Shown: positions 1-12,078 of the stretch, one piece after another
How positions within the stretch are numbered: the first letter of the stretch is position 1
Layout: every line of letters begins with the position of its first letter
DNA from: Hypsibius dujardini
Taxonomy: Eukaryota; Tardigrada; Eutardigrada; Parachela; Hypsibiidae
Direction of reading: 5' to 3'
DNA: 64,000 bases
NCBI GenBank assembly: GCA_001579985.1
Contig: LRSR01010177.1
Coordinates: 1-64,000, forward strand
Translations under genes and position numbers: made by a program
The notes under the pieces: generated by a model
Told to the model about the DNA's origin: nothing
What the model saw: the letters and a program-made list of their open reading frames with translations, nothing else
Database searches by the model: none

Positions 1-721
1 GAGTTATCTTCGGAAAGTTTCGCAATCTCGGCTATTGCTGATAAAATACGTCGATAAAATTCCCTGAGGTGTATGCTGTGAGGCAAAGTCTAGCTCAAAT
101 AGTTGAAAATAGAAGTGGAAGGCAACACACAATGATGAGGCAAAATGTGAAGCACAACTCAAATACAAACAGAAGAGGACAGTTCACATTTACAGTCATA
201 CAGAAAAATGGTAGTCATACCGATAGGCGGACAGACAGACATTCAAACATTGACAGACAGACAGATAGATTGACAGACAAGCAGACACACAGAAAAGAAA
301 GCAGACAGACAGGCACGTAGACAAGCAGACAAATAGACAGGCAGGTAAACAGGCAGACGACCAAAACAGTCAGGCAGACAGACGGACAGACAATTAAGAC
401 AGGCGGACACAGACAAAACTTTGGCTTTTCGTAATTTTTCGCCGGTAGTCCAGTCCAGTCAACCGGATTGTGCAAAGTCCTATACTTGCTTCCTCAAGGA
501 CTCATTGCGAATAACGTAGATAATTTTACAAATAAGGTAAAGCAAAATATTCGCAGAGGCTGAATGCCCCAACGATGCATAGACGTCTAAAAATTGAAAA
601 TAAATGCCTGAAAGGATCGAGCCTGATTTTGCTCCGAGAGATCAGGCAATCAATCACCGTCTGTTCGCGCTACCTCATCCATCAAGCCTCAACCCCCCCC
701 CCCAAACCGATCCAAACTCAC
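1..721 (-). other. Intron of the BMPR2-type gene (within kinase-coding part)
   Basis: This stretch follows the splice donor at 721-716 on the minus strand, so it is intronic. It holds the degenerate tetranucleotide array at 229-412. I see no coding exon in it; the overlapping open frames at 575-994 are antisense or out-of-frame shadows of the receptor exon or sit in intron. Confidence 0.7.
229..412. repeat. Degenerate (GACA)n microsatellite
   Basis: Units of gaca with interspersed gcag and gata run along the plus strand, so the sense strand of the minus-strand receptor gene reads GTCT. It lies in an intron. Confidence 0.9.
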
Positions 722-3700
722 CTCGCCCAGTCGACCCTTCCACACCTCCCCATAGCGGCCCATGGCCTTCCGCTCAAGCAGCGCGAGATTCTTCAGCAGC
801 ACACACCCGTCCTGGTCGGCGTACTCGGCGGCCATCAAGGGGGCCATCATCAGCGGGCTCTCCGCGTCGTACGGCACCTTCTTCCCGTCGCTGCCGAGCA
901 ACTGCCGGCGGAAGAAGCGGAACGCAAAGTACCCCACCAGCAGCAGCAGCAGCAGGCAGATGAGCACAATCACCGCCACCAACGTGGTCGTTAGCGAGGA
1001 CCACGTTAGCGCCAGCGGCTCCACCGAGCTCCTCGTCGTTCCTTCCGCCGGTGGTTGAATGACGGACGGTGCGACGCTCTTCTCCGACGAAGCCAGGTCG
1101 GATGTGGCCGGGATGACGATAGGGTCCTCCTTAACGGGCTGGGCGTCCATCCAGACGACACCGGTGCGGTTGAGGGCGCGGAACTCGTGGTCCAGCAGTT
1201 GGTCAACGTGGGGACGCGGCTTGGCGTCCCCGAGGCGCACCAGCTGGTTGCAGTGATGCCCGGTGCAGCAGCAAAAGTGGATCTTATCTGTGCGGGAGTT
1301 GGCGCAATAGGAGCGGTTGCAGGCGTGGTCCTTCTGCCAGCAGCCCTGTTTCTGGATCACCACATCGCCCTGAAAGTGAAAGGGAAAAAATGCGTAAATA
1401 TAATAATAAAACGTGTTCCACACAATTCCTTAATCAAGCAATAAGAGTAAACGGAAAACTGGGACAATTTTAATCTTCAGATGCCATTTGCTGTACGCGC
1501 AAGTACGATCGACATATACTCTAAAATAGTGTACGTTAAATGTGGATTTTGATTTTAAACTAAATTGAAATTCACCACGTAACCAGCGTCTGATTTTAAA
1601 TATAAATTATTAATTTAAAATCACCGCCAATTTAAAATGGTTGCAGATTATATAACTTCAACTAAGTTTAAAAATTCAACACCTTACTATGTGTTAAAGT
1701 GCAGCAATCAATAAAATCATTGTCAATCACAAAATCAGAATATTTGTGTGAAAATCAATTGAACATTCCGCGAGGAGGAACACACAGTACATGTACACCC
1801 ACAATCAAAAGCCGTCGAGTAACCGATTCATCAATCAACGACCACCGCGCTAACGCCAAACCAGCACATCAATCAAGGCCAATGAAAATCAACCGACTAA
1901 TAGAAGGCAATTACGCTGGAACGTAACGTAAATTCGCTAAATTCGTCCGACAATGGCTTTATCACTGGTGTTGATGTACTGTATGTAAGTAAGGGTGTGA
2001 GAGCTGTCACATAAGAAGCAAACACACACACGGACATACAAACATTCATTTTCAATCTCAACAACACTACGTATTAACCATCTCTTTTGCTCCCTTCTCA
2101 TGTTTCTCCGGGACCCTCAACACACAAAATTAGCAGCACATACCCCACTCCGCGGCACTCCTGTGTATCGTGTGTGGGGTAGGACTCTCGAGGGTGTCTT
2201 GAAACAATTTAGCCACATTTGCGCACAGTTCCATTCATCCAGCCCTGACCGTTCGTCTTAATTTCACATTCACCAGATGCTTCCTTCGAGTGTTGTGTAT
2301 TGCGTATAAGCATAGGAGTATACAGTATTGTATACCACACACTCCATACAGCCGGAAGCCGATTCATTTCCCCAGGACTACTATTCATATGATCTCTGCT
2401 AGGGGTTGACTCTCCTTCCCTTTTTCCCTCAGAGGCGGTGTGCGTGAGTCACACCGCACTTCCGGCCGGCCATATGTTGTTTAGTTCTAATCCTGACTAG
2501 GGTCGGTCAGTGTTATCACCGAAGCCGGGTAAAACCATCTCTCTCTTTCTCAAGATGTCATCAGCGCTACCCTCACCCCACGGACAAACCTACCAGTCCG
2601 CTAGTCCAATGAGCGATACGGATCGCCGCAATTGCCAATGAATGAATGACTCAAATCTTCCATTAGGGCGGAATCACACCACACCATCCAACTCAAGACA
2701 CCAATCAATAGTAAAACGAAACGAAAACTCAATCGCATCAAACAGGCAATACGTCAATCAACCGAACGAATCGGTACATCAAATCAACCAATCAATAGCC
2801 CAGCAACGCGAACAATCAGACACCTTAACCAATTCTTGAACAGTCTGCAAATCCAATGACTGACAGGGATCGCCGCAACGCCAATAAATGACTGAGGACT
2901 AAATCTTTCACTGCTCAATTACAAGCGAAATCAAAGTACCCTGCATTAAAGCAAATCAACACACCAATCAATTATCCATCGAAACCAATGCTGTTTTATC
3001 ACTGAATATTTGTCAGAACTTCTCACGAATAACCATATTTTTCGACAACATTTTTTATTTTCGTCGTTGAAATTCTCTAAATTAACTTTATTCTCAGGAA
3101 AACCCACCCCCATAAAAACTAAAAACAGCACTGATGGAAACGAAAACTCAATCAAATCAACCCAACAATACATCAATCAACTAAATGAATCAACACATCA
3201 ATCCACCATCAAATCAATCAGTCATACAATCAACGTACGATCAGGCATCTCAACCAATCGTTTAATCAATCAGCGATGACTCGAGCAACAGTATTCAGTT
3301 GTATATATTTCAACGTCTTCTTCATCGTGCGTGTGCATTAACATACCTCGGCGGTCTCCTTCCAGAATGTGAAACACGCGGGGTCCGTGTCTTCGGGCGG
3401 GCAGAATTCCAGCAGGCCGCGTCGGCAGGCATCCGGGTTGGTCTTGCACTTTTGGTCGTCATAGCCGTTACAAACGAGCCCGTCCGTCCATCCCAGCTGC
3501 CAGTTGAGGAGAAACACTGCAATCACATAAAAAAACACCGCCGTTGATGGTACTGCTGTCGTCCTCGTCGTACCAGCAGGATGCGGCATAGTTTTTTCTG
3601 CTATCCTCCAGTAATAATAATAACAACAAAAACAACGACAAAAACGTTTGGAATCGGCGAAATACGAAAAAACATCTTTAGGGACAAAAAATTTGTTTGT

Positions 3701-6700
3701 TTGTGTGTGTAAACCTATGATGAAAAAAGCCGCATTGACTCTTCTTGAATACCAAGTACGAGGCGCAAAGTTTTCGGTGATGTTCTGCAGAAATGGAGCG
3801 TCGTCACCAGCATAGCAGCATATCACCATGGACCCTGAACTCACATGACTGTTTGCGTGGTGTGTGTGTGAGGAAAAGCAAAAACAAATCAACGCCCCAT
3901 GCTCTCATCTCACAATAAGCAGCCTGGGCATGTGCCACACAGCACTGTCAAAAGTCACGTGTCATGTGGGTTGTAACGGAAACTGACTATTGACTTTCCG
4001 CTCTCTCTGGATCGAGGTGGGTAACGGAGATCCGATCTCCCTGCAGGCTAAATTTAATCAACATCCAATTGTATGATGCCCCCGGTGTGTGTATGCTACA
4101 GGGATGACAACATTTACGGGAAGCCACCTAGGGACCCCACCTCACAGGCTCACACACAGCAGGAGTGTGACTGTGCTGACACGACGACGTCGACATGTGT
4201 ATGAGATGAAATGAAGCAGGTCATGTCCTCATTAGGTACCTTCCCCTTGGCTTCGCGTAGGCTCATGGCTTAAACTTTAACGAGGAGAGCGCCTAATTAT
4301 GACTAGATGACAATTATCTTATTCGTTAGTTAAGATAATTGTTAAAAGGAAAAAAAATTAAATCTGCAGCTCCGATATATTATAATGTGATAATAATTAA
4401 ATTCAGTTTTTTTAAAAGAAATTAATGGAAATTTTTCTGGCCAAATCAATACTGACGCTGCATGAAATTATTAAGTGATTAAAATAAAAAAGGGAAGCCT
4501 GATTCTAGGTAAAATAGTAAATTTTTTCAGTTAAACGAAAACCCATAAAAAATATGTTGTAAGGATAGGATATTGCTGATTAGGAAAACAATAGCCCTGT
4601 AGGCCAAACCGATGGGTTACAATTGCGCACTTTCCTCAGTTAAGCTGAATCAATTATCCGGTAAAAACCACAGAGGAAAGCGCCAAACAGAAACCAACCG
4701 AGAGTTAGCTCAGTTTGTATCATTATAACCGTAAAACAAGCAGATGTCAATAAATCAAACACAATTCCCGGGAAATTTGGTCATACTATCTATCACACGA
4801 CATCTCCGTCGTCGTGTATACGCTAGTACGTGTACGTGACTTTGCCGATTTCGCGGATTCTTGACCTGATTCGCAATGCTGGTAAGGTACATTAAACACC
4901 CGAATGAAACGGACCGACTGATTCGAGAGACAAAACTGCATCCTTAAAACACACACAAACTGCCCCTGCCTGTGCCAGCTTGCAAAATTCCAAAGCATGC
5001 GCGGTCAAATCGTTTTATCGCATTTCTCGTGCTCATATTATAAACGGTAATTAGAAGCACAAAACGACACATTAGAAGCAGTGACGATTTTCGAGAAAGA
5101 GAATAAACTGGTATTTATTTCCTAAGAGTAATTTTAATTTTTCAAATTGAACTAACACAAAAAGGGGTTCGGGTCAGGAAATTTGGGATCAGGGGAGATG
5201 GCAGAGTAACCTTAAATGGCCTTTGCTGGGCTGGCTAAAACCAATGCATACACATAGAGCAAGAGCGGATTGAGGCGGGATGTGTGTGGACGTGAATGCC
5301 AAGCGGAAGTTCAATCGATCCGCCCGGGGACCAAATAAACGGCAGGGAAACTGCAACGCTTGTTGCCTGCCTTCTGCTGATCAGCTGTCGACGAGTCCGA
5401 CGACCCACGTCATCCCGATCTAGCGTGTGACTGTGTGTTGTGTAAAATGTAAATCGGATTTCCACGCTACTACACATGCCCACACCCTATATCAGGCATC
5501 ACATCACAGTCACGACTGAAGAAGAAAAAAACTGCTTATGTTGGCATTAATGAAGCTGCTGCACATGACGAAATTGGGATAGACTAATAGTAGTAGTAGA
5601 ATAATCCTGCGGAATGACCATTTTTTTGCGCCTTCCATGTATGTGTGTGACTGTGCGCGCGACACGACGAGAGGGTTTAGAGTTTTTGAAGGCCACTCAC
5701 ATGAAATGAAACGATTCACGGAATGGCACCACGGCATACGCGATCAGGGCGACAAAGTGGGTCAGACTATACACTACATCATACGTGCGTTTAGTTCATA
5801 AATCCGAGTTAACCCCATAGCATGAAGTAGGAGTAGGACCTACCAAGACTCACAGTCGCACTGGGAGTTTCTTGTAATTAAGGGGTGGCCGAATTAGCGG
5901 CCGTAAAGACAACAGTATGGAAAAACGCGGCAAAGAGAGCGAGAGTGCCCATCACTAAACACACACACTGCGACTGCAACACATAAGACCACAATTTTCA
6001 CAACTTCACACTGTAGCGTGGAAAAATTTGCAATAGCCTCCCTCTCTCTCTCTTTCGTTCAACTCGATTTTCCGAGCGTGTCCGGCATTCCACACCGCGT
6101 GCAGTGTCCTCTCTCTCTCTCGCGCGCTCTTTCCTTCCACCACTGAAGAAATGAATCATGGATATTTCTCCCCACACACACACACACACACACGAAAATT
6201 GCAGGCCCCTCTCCTCTTCTCCTGTCTCCACGATTCACTCCCTCTCCTGATTCTTCTTTATTAGACGTGAGAGAGCGAAAGGAGAGCCCACTAAAACCCC
6301 ACTTCCTTTTAACCAAAATAATATAAATACACTGTGTGCTCTACAATTTTCATCCCACACACACATACACATCACATGGGCCGATATTCTAGTCCCATAC
6401 AAAAATCCATCCCACATGTGCCTCGAAAAATTCAATAATAAAAATTCACCGCGCACAATGATGAAAACAGCACACTGTCTCGTCAAAGGCCGAAAAAATC
6501 AATGATCCATCCCCCTCAATCCATTCACTGACCCCCCCCCTACCTCTCATTCTATGAATGAACATCATCCCAATCTACAAACACTAAATGCCGGATTTTT
6601 GTGACGAAAAAACGATGAGGATCAGGCTGATGCAAGGGGTTTGTGTGTGATGACTATCCGAAATCAAGATTGACCCTCATGTTATGTCCCCCCTTCCAAT

Positions 6701-8059
6701 CTCCCCTAGAAAAAAGCTCGCCTCTCCTCTGGCTTCATTTGTGGCAACAGCTTGCTTACAAAATTTCACCAACAACGACAACATGGAGGCACGAAGGCAT
6801 AAACCGCCCTGTTTTCATTGATGACCCATCCACATCATATTACTGTGTACAAGTGATGCGATAATAACAGTGTAGTAGAGCGAGTAGAGTACACACACGC
6901 AGCGCAAGCGCGCGGCGGTTGATTTCGCGGTTAATTGGCGCTGCCACGCCCCACAGCGCTGCCAGACCTCCTTTCGACCGCGAAAAAATACTGAGTATAA
7001 TCTCCTATTATGATTCACCAGCAACCACCATGACACCACCATCAGTTTCGCTAGTCGCATCCATCGCGTTACGTTCGGGTTTAGAAGTCAGGCACCTGTC
7101 CAAATACTCAAAAAAAGTATAAGCAACAACAGCAAAAAGACAGAACTACAAGCACACACTGCCTGCAGGGGCCCTTCTCTTTTCTTTCTCCCTCCTTTTC
7201 ATTGCCGTGATGTGTTCTCTTTTTGACTTTTGGAGCAGAAAAAAACGGCGGTGTGTGTATGTGTTGTGTGTCTGTGGATAATTGGATGAAAACCCTGTGT
7301 GTGCAGTGAGTGTAGTTTGTAGTCCGTCACAGTGTAATGGAGTGCGCACTACACCCAACCAAAGTTCTCCCAAGCGAACAAGGGTCGTTTTCATTGGCTG
7401 TAACACACACTAGAACCACATGAAAACACGCTATTTTTTTCGACATGCGTTTTCGATTCGCAACAAGGATGCAAAACAACACTTCTTAGTCTTCAGTTGA
7501 CCTAATCAAGCAATGTAAAAACATTCCATTTTCGCGCCCTCGACAATAATATTTTTGTTTATATATTTTTGATATTTTCTGTCATAAAATAACTCTTGAA
7601 TATTAATGCCTAAAGCATGGGAACTTGTCATTGTAAGTGAGGGACGCAAACCACAGCATGAGGGCAAAACGCCCCTAAATGCCCCCAGGGGAACAATCTC
7701 CCACCTTGACAACTGACTCAACTGAAAGATCACCAATCCCCACTAAAAAAAGACAAATAATACCATAAATTTATTCCTCAAAACAAGCTTATACTCAAAC
7801 TTGACCGAAACGCATGGTTCATACATATTCCACACCGACCCCTCAGGGGTCCGCCCAATTTCAACAAAATCCCCCTGATGTCCCTGATCCTGTTGTCAAC
7901 TCACAATTCCACAATTTCCGGTCTTAAAATTCTCAGTTTTTCGATTCTCGCCGATTCCGGTTCGCAATTTTCAGTTTAAACCCCACAAAAAAGAATTCAA
8001 ATGATATTGAGGGTCTCACCTGAACACAGTAAAATCCACAGGGAAATAAACGCCTCCAT
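722..8059 (-). CDS. BMPR2: BMP type II receptor, 5' part (signal peptide, ectodomain, TM, start of kinase)
   Basis: Single-pass serine/threonine kinase receptor of the TGF-beta superfamily; type II receptors bind BMP-like ligands and phosphorylate type I receptors at the plasma membrane. Exons read on the minus strand: 8059-8020 (signal peptide start MEAFISLWILLCS, donor gtgaga), 3516-3347 (first ectodomain cysteines, from LVCNGYDDQKC), 1369-722. The junctions keep frame (phase 1, then phase 0). Exon 3 holds the ectodomain end with QGCWQKDHACNRSYC and the hallmark CCCTGHHCN (about residues 103-111), a long spacer, a membrane segment (about 199-223), a juxtamembrane stretch, and GRYGEVWKG, the glycine-rich loop start of the kinase. 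RYGxVxKG resembles BMPR2/wit more than activin receptors. About 286 residues are in the window; the kinase continues left beyond donor 721-716. An alternative start at 3589 would read straight into exon 2 with another hydrophobic leader. Family assignment is firm; the first exon is inferred. Confidence 0.85.
1370..3346 (-). other. Intron 2 of the BMPR2-type gene
   Basis: The intron lies between ectodomain exons, with donor gtatgt (3346-3341) and acceptor tttcag ending at 1370. It contains AT-rich patches with TTTAAAT motifs near 1540-1660 and AATCAATCA-rich sequence at 1800-1900 and 2600-3270. No exon seen. Confidence 0.7.
2603..3275. repeat. AATC-rich dispersed/tandem repeat in BMPR2 intron
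   Basis: Two diverged copies of a segment with GGATCGCCGCAA, then CCAATGAATG or CCAATAAATG, start near 2603 and 2850. A second pair, marked by ACGAAAACTCAATC followed by many AATCAATCA motifs, starts near 2720 and 3139. Similar AATCAATC clusters recur at 9640-10005, 35940-36105, 57745-57925 and 59925-60030. Confidence 0.6.
3517..8019 (-). other. Large intron 1 of the BMPR2-type gene
   Basis: This 4.5-kb intron is implied by joining the signal-peptide exon (ending at 8020) to the ectodomain exon (starting at 3516, acceptor gattgcag). It contains simple CT, CA and GA runs, for example around 6030-6195. I see no convincing coding exon. If the receptor starts instead at 3589, this stretch is intergenic or 5' leader. 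Confidence 0.55.
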
Positions 8060-11001
8060 GGCGGTGTATGTGTCAACGCCGAAATATCAGTCCACAATTC
8101 CGAAAATACAGTTTGCAAATGTGTTGCGACGAAGCACCGGAAACACCAGCTGACGCTTTGATCTGGAGCGAGAGCGCTCGCTCGTGGATGCTGGGGGGGG
8201 GGGATTCAACGATAACCGTCACTGCAAGACTCCAGCAACGGCAGCAGCAGCAAAACTCCTCGTCCTCTTCCCCGATTCAAGATCAGATGCATACACAGCA
8301 AGAGACTGTCACAATCCATACGAGCAGCCCCGTCCGTGCTAATTGATTAAAAGTCCACAACGTCGCAAAGTCACTGGATTGGAAGCGGCGAATGTGTTTG
8401 CTGGTGCGACTTCTTTTCAAGGGTCCAGCCAGGTTTTTTAGCATAGGGGTCCGATGGGGCGCGCAGGGGTCCAGCATGCGTTTTGCCGTAATAGTTACTC
8501 ACTTCTCAAAGCAGCAGCAGCAGCAGCAGCCAGTGGTTTGTTATGTTGTGTGTAATGAAATGATAAGTTCTCCTGAAAGGGGGGAGCAAAAGGCAAATTG
8601 TAAAGAAAAGCTGATGAGCTCTCACTTTGACCAAAAATTTTACACCTTCTCTGTCGAGTTCTAGCAAAGCACAGCTGTGTGTGTGTGAGACTCACAAATT
8701 TTGCACAAATCCGCGTGACTAGGGGGCGAGCCTTACCGGGAGGCTTGTCGACCAATCAGCCGGCCCTGAGTCCACTGGCCGGATGACGTCACGCAATAGT
8801 ATGGCTTCCCTGGCAGTCGCGGGATGTTTTCACTCGACCTCGGTTTACTTGCGCATTTTCCGAGCGGGCATGCATTCCGGTGGCTGCGGCTGCGTGTCAC
8901 TGACTCAACGTAAATCCGCTCTCTAAAGAGAGGGCAGTGTAGTACGGTGCCGCGTACAAGCCGATCAGCTTTTAGAGGAAACGGCTAATCTCGCCCGCTC
9001 GCTCACACTCATTTGAGACGAGAGAGAGAGAGGTGAGCGCGCGCGCCATTTTCCTCGAAATGTTTTTTGCAGCGCTCATTCGTGTCAGCGCGCTGTGGCG
9101 GCTAGATCAGTCACACTAAACTCACGGTGAAAAAGTTTTGGAGAGAGAGAGAGAGAGAGATCGTAATTAATTACGCGAATAAAAGATAACTCAGGCTTCT
9201 GATAATGTAATGGTCGTGGTGTTGGGGAAAACGGCTGGGTGCCTGCCTGCTATCTAACATTCCTTTCCGGTGATTGTAAATTTGTTTGACCTGAAATACC
9301 CCGAAAATGAAAATTGTTCCGTAAGGTTACATACCGGTCGCTTTGCCTCACGGGACTCTTGTACAATGACGAGGTGGGGCGGCTCAGAGTACGAAGAAAG
9401 TCCCGCGCCAAGAACACTTTAAATTCTAGATAAACTTTAAATTCCAGGTGTTTTTTTTCATTTTTTTCGTGCGGTCTAAAGCAACTCAGAATTCACGTAC
9501 TACCAGTTCTTCCAAGATGTACCGGTTGTTCTCCAACTGAAATTCTGGCTGGACATCTGGCAATAAAGGTGGTGCCATCTATCATCATCGACAGATGGTA
9601 GACCCGCCGGGCCTCAAATACGCAAGGAGCATATTGTATTCACAATCAATCAATTAAACGACGGTTATGTTCTCATTGAACTCTCCCTTAAATTAATGGC
9701 AATTATCCGAACTAACTGTATTCCACAATATGGAAAGCATGCCACATATAAAATTAGCAAGGTACTCCAAATTCAGGCACACTGTCTATGGCAGAGTCGA
9801 CATAGATCCATCAATCAATCAATGAAAACAGCAAGCGAAATTCGATGAGTTGCGATAGAACTCTCCTCAGCAATTGATCAATTGAACAAGCCATCAAAAG
9901 TGAACATGAGCCAACATCAACATCAACAGTAACAGCCATGCAAAGTTCCAATCAATCAATCAATCAATCCACGTCAGTCACTTAAGTGAGCTCCCATCAA
10001 TCAAGATCGGAGAAGTTGTACTTGTCGTGTTCGCGTGAAAATTTCTTGTCCCCATGCTCGAATGACAGGAAGATCTCGACATTAATACTGGAAAATATTT
10101 GACAGCTACATACTCCAAAATAAAGAGAGAAAGTTCGGCAAAAACTTACCTGCCAGGAGCGTCTCTCTTTCTGACCATTGGGCAAATAGGTCGGTACCCC
10201 GTTTTCCTTCCACCCCGCTTGAAACTCCGCCTCGCCACCTGTCTTGATGTGGCAATATTAGTTTGAATCAGAAACGAAATGGGTAGATGCGAACGGTTGC
10301 AATGAAACCGTGTACGTCGCCAGAAAACTCAAGAGAAATAGGATTCGATGGTGAAAATGACCATCACGTGGGTCGCTGCTGATTTCTCGTCAACAACAAC
10401 TCGACACCTGGCGCACTTACACTCAAACGAAAGCCCGTTGAACTAAGCATGTGATATGTGTAGACAGAGAGGGAGAGATGAGAAAAAAGTAGACCAATTG
10501 GCGGTCAAAGAAGTGTGCAGCAAAATTCTGATAGGAAAAATGGCAGCCGCATGGCTCCGTGTTGATTTCTGCCCGTCCAGCCACTCGAAGAGAGTATTCG
10601 TGGCGTTAGAGGATTGGAAATTCAATTTTGACTGCGTTATGAAGAAAAGAAGGAACATTCGGTTCGGTTGACTGACCAGATAAGAGAGAAGAGGAGAGGA
10701 ACTGTTTTTGGAGCTTCACACAGATCCAAAAAGCGAGCGTGTGATTGGTTGATTGGTTGGGAAATATGAATGAAACGCCACGCCCATTGTATCCTTAGTT
10801 GTGGAAACTCAAACAGTTACGCCAGACTGTTTCGGTTTTTCAAGGGGGTGTGGCGAGACAGCGCGATCGGACAGTTGCGCTTCATGTGACGTCACTGCGT
10901 TCGCCGGTTGATCATTAAATAATATTATTGCACGCTGGACGCCGGCCGTTCGTTTTAACGCTCCTCAAGCCATAGAATCGCCATTCACTCCGCGGTTGTT
11001 A

Positions 11002-11791
11002 GGGGCCTTTCGCATATTACGTAATCAACAAATCGGCCCTTTTTATCCACCCACCCACCCTTGTAATATACCGTAATCATAGCTGCTACCCACCCTCCAA
11101 ATCGTAATCAAAATGTAATCACAGATAGACCCACCCCCCTGATCGCTGTAAAATATCAATCAGTCATTGCATAACAACAGCCAAATTAGACGACTCTAGT
11201 CCCGAAAATCCGCAGGGCAAATAGGATATAGGATGCTGCCTTTCATCTCAGCGTGGATTCCGATTTAGTAATCGTTTATGGAACTGTCAGCGAAAGAAAA
11301 GAGGGTTCTAGAACTGTGGGAAATGTGGTAAATTTGCAAAGTACATTTTTTACCAGTAAAAAAATCAATTTTCAAACCAAACCAACAATTATTAGAACAT
11401 GGCTTCTCAATACCGCGTTCCCGTTAATTGCTTGGAAGGTCATGAAAAAGGAACTTTGAAGTCGAAAGGTATAAAACTAATATTCAGAAGATGATTTAAT
11501 ATACCTAGAAGAAGAAAGGCAATGCAAATCCGCCGCGGGACAAGCAGTTTTGGTCATATGCACACATGTATATCATCATGCCATGACAGATTATCCCCCA
11601 TTTCCATCCATGGGTACTGTAAAACGAAATGGAAAAAAAACAGAATTTCTCGGGTATTGAGACCACCCCTTCCCCCTTTGTAATCAATTCGTAATCACCG
11701 ATTGAACCACCCAAAAAATCGTAATCAAACGTAAGCTTTTCGGACACCACCCACCCACCCTCCTTTGATTACGTAATATGTGAAAGGCCCC
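11002..11791. mobile_element. PIF/Harbinger-like non-autonomous element (MITE)
   Basis: The ends are inverted repeats of 27 bases starting GGGGCCTTTC and continuing through CATATTACGTAATCAA, with one mismatch between ends. The element is flanked on both sides by TTA (10999-11001 and 11792-11794), which fits the TWA target duplication of PIF/Harbinger transposons. Both ends carry subterminal copies of CGTAATCA among C-rich CACCCACC tracts. There is no transposase frame inside, so it depends on an enzyme encoded elsewhere. Its 790 bases are long for a MITE but within range. Confidence 0.75.
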
Positions 11792-11919
11792 TTATTATTA
11801 ATTTTATACGTCGATACGAACGAACGACACTGTAGACACGGAACATTTAAATATCGGCTGGACTTTCCAAGAAGGCGGACAATATTGATACAGTGTCGGA
11901 CTTTTCGAACCCCATTCTT

Positions 11920-11925
11920 TTTATT
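11920..11925 (-). promoter_or_regulatory. Candidate poly(A) signal of clarin A
   Basis: AATAAA occurs on the minus strand about 155 bases after the clarin A stop codon. It is the nearest canonical signal; its use is inferred. Confidence 0.4.
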
Positions 11926-12078
11926 CGTTTATGTGGATATTAGAAGGCATGTCGCAAGTTGGAATTTACAGTAGTACTGTATACGACTGGTTAAAATTCT
12001 TACATATAATGTAGTGCGAAAATGATTTGGTGAAAATTGTTTTGGGATTTTCCGTTCCCTCTAGCACTTTTGGGTCTT

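Larger units (their letters stand above)
8060..12078. other. Intergenic: BMPR2 promoter side and clarin A 3' side
   Basis: The region upstream of the receptor start (8060-9200) has poly-CAG and GA runs but no motif I can call with confidence. AATC-rich sequence lies at 9640-10005 and a MITE at 11002-11791. The open frames at 10443-10671 occur on both strands over the same bases and show no family resemblance, so I do not call a gene. Confidence 0.6.

Noticed and set aside
3338-3892. 184-residue frame as the complete first exon of the receptor from 3892
   Set aside because: The part before 3589 is low-quality and Phe/Tyr/Cys-rich with no leader character; the start is either ATG 3589 or the upstream exon at 8059.
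10443-10671. Overlapping 71-residue frames on both strands
   Set aside because: No start context, no family resemblance and no splice partners; consistent with chance.
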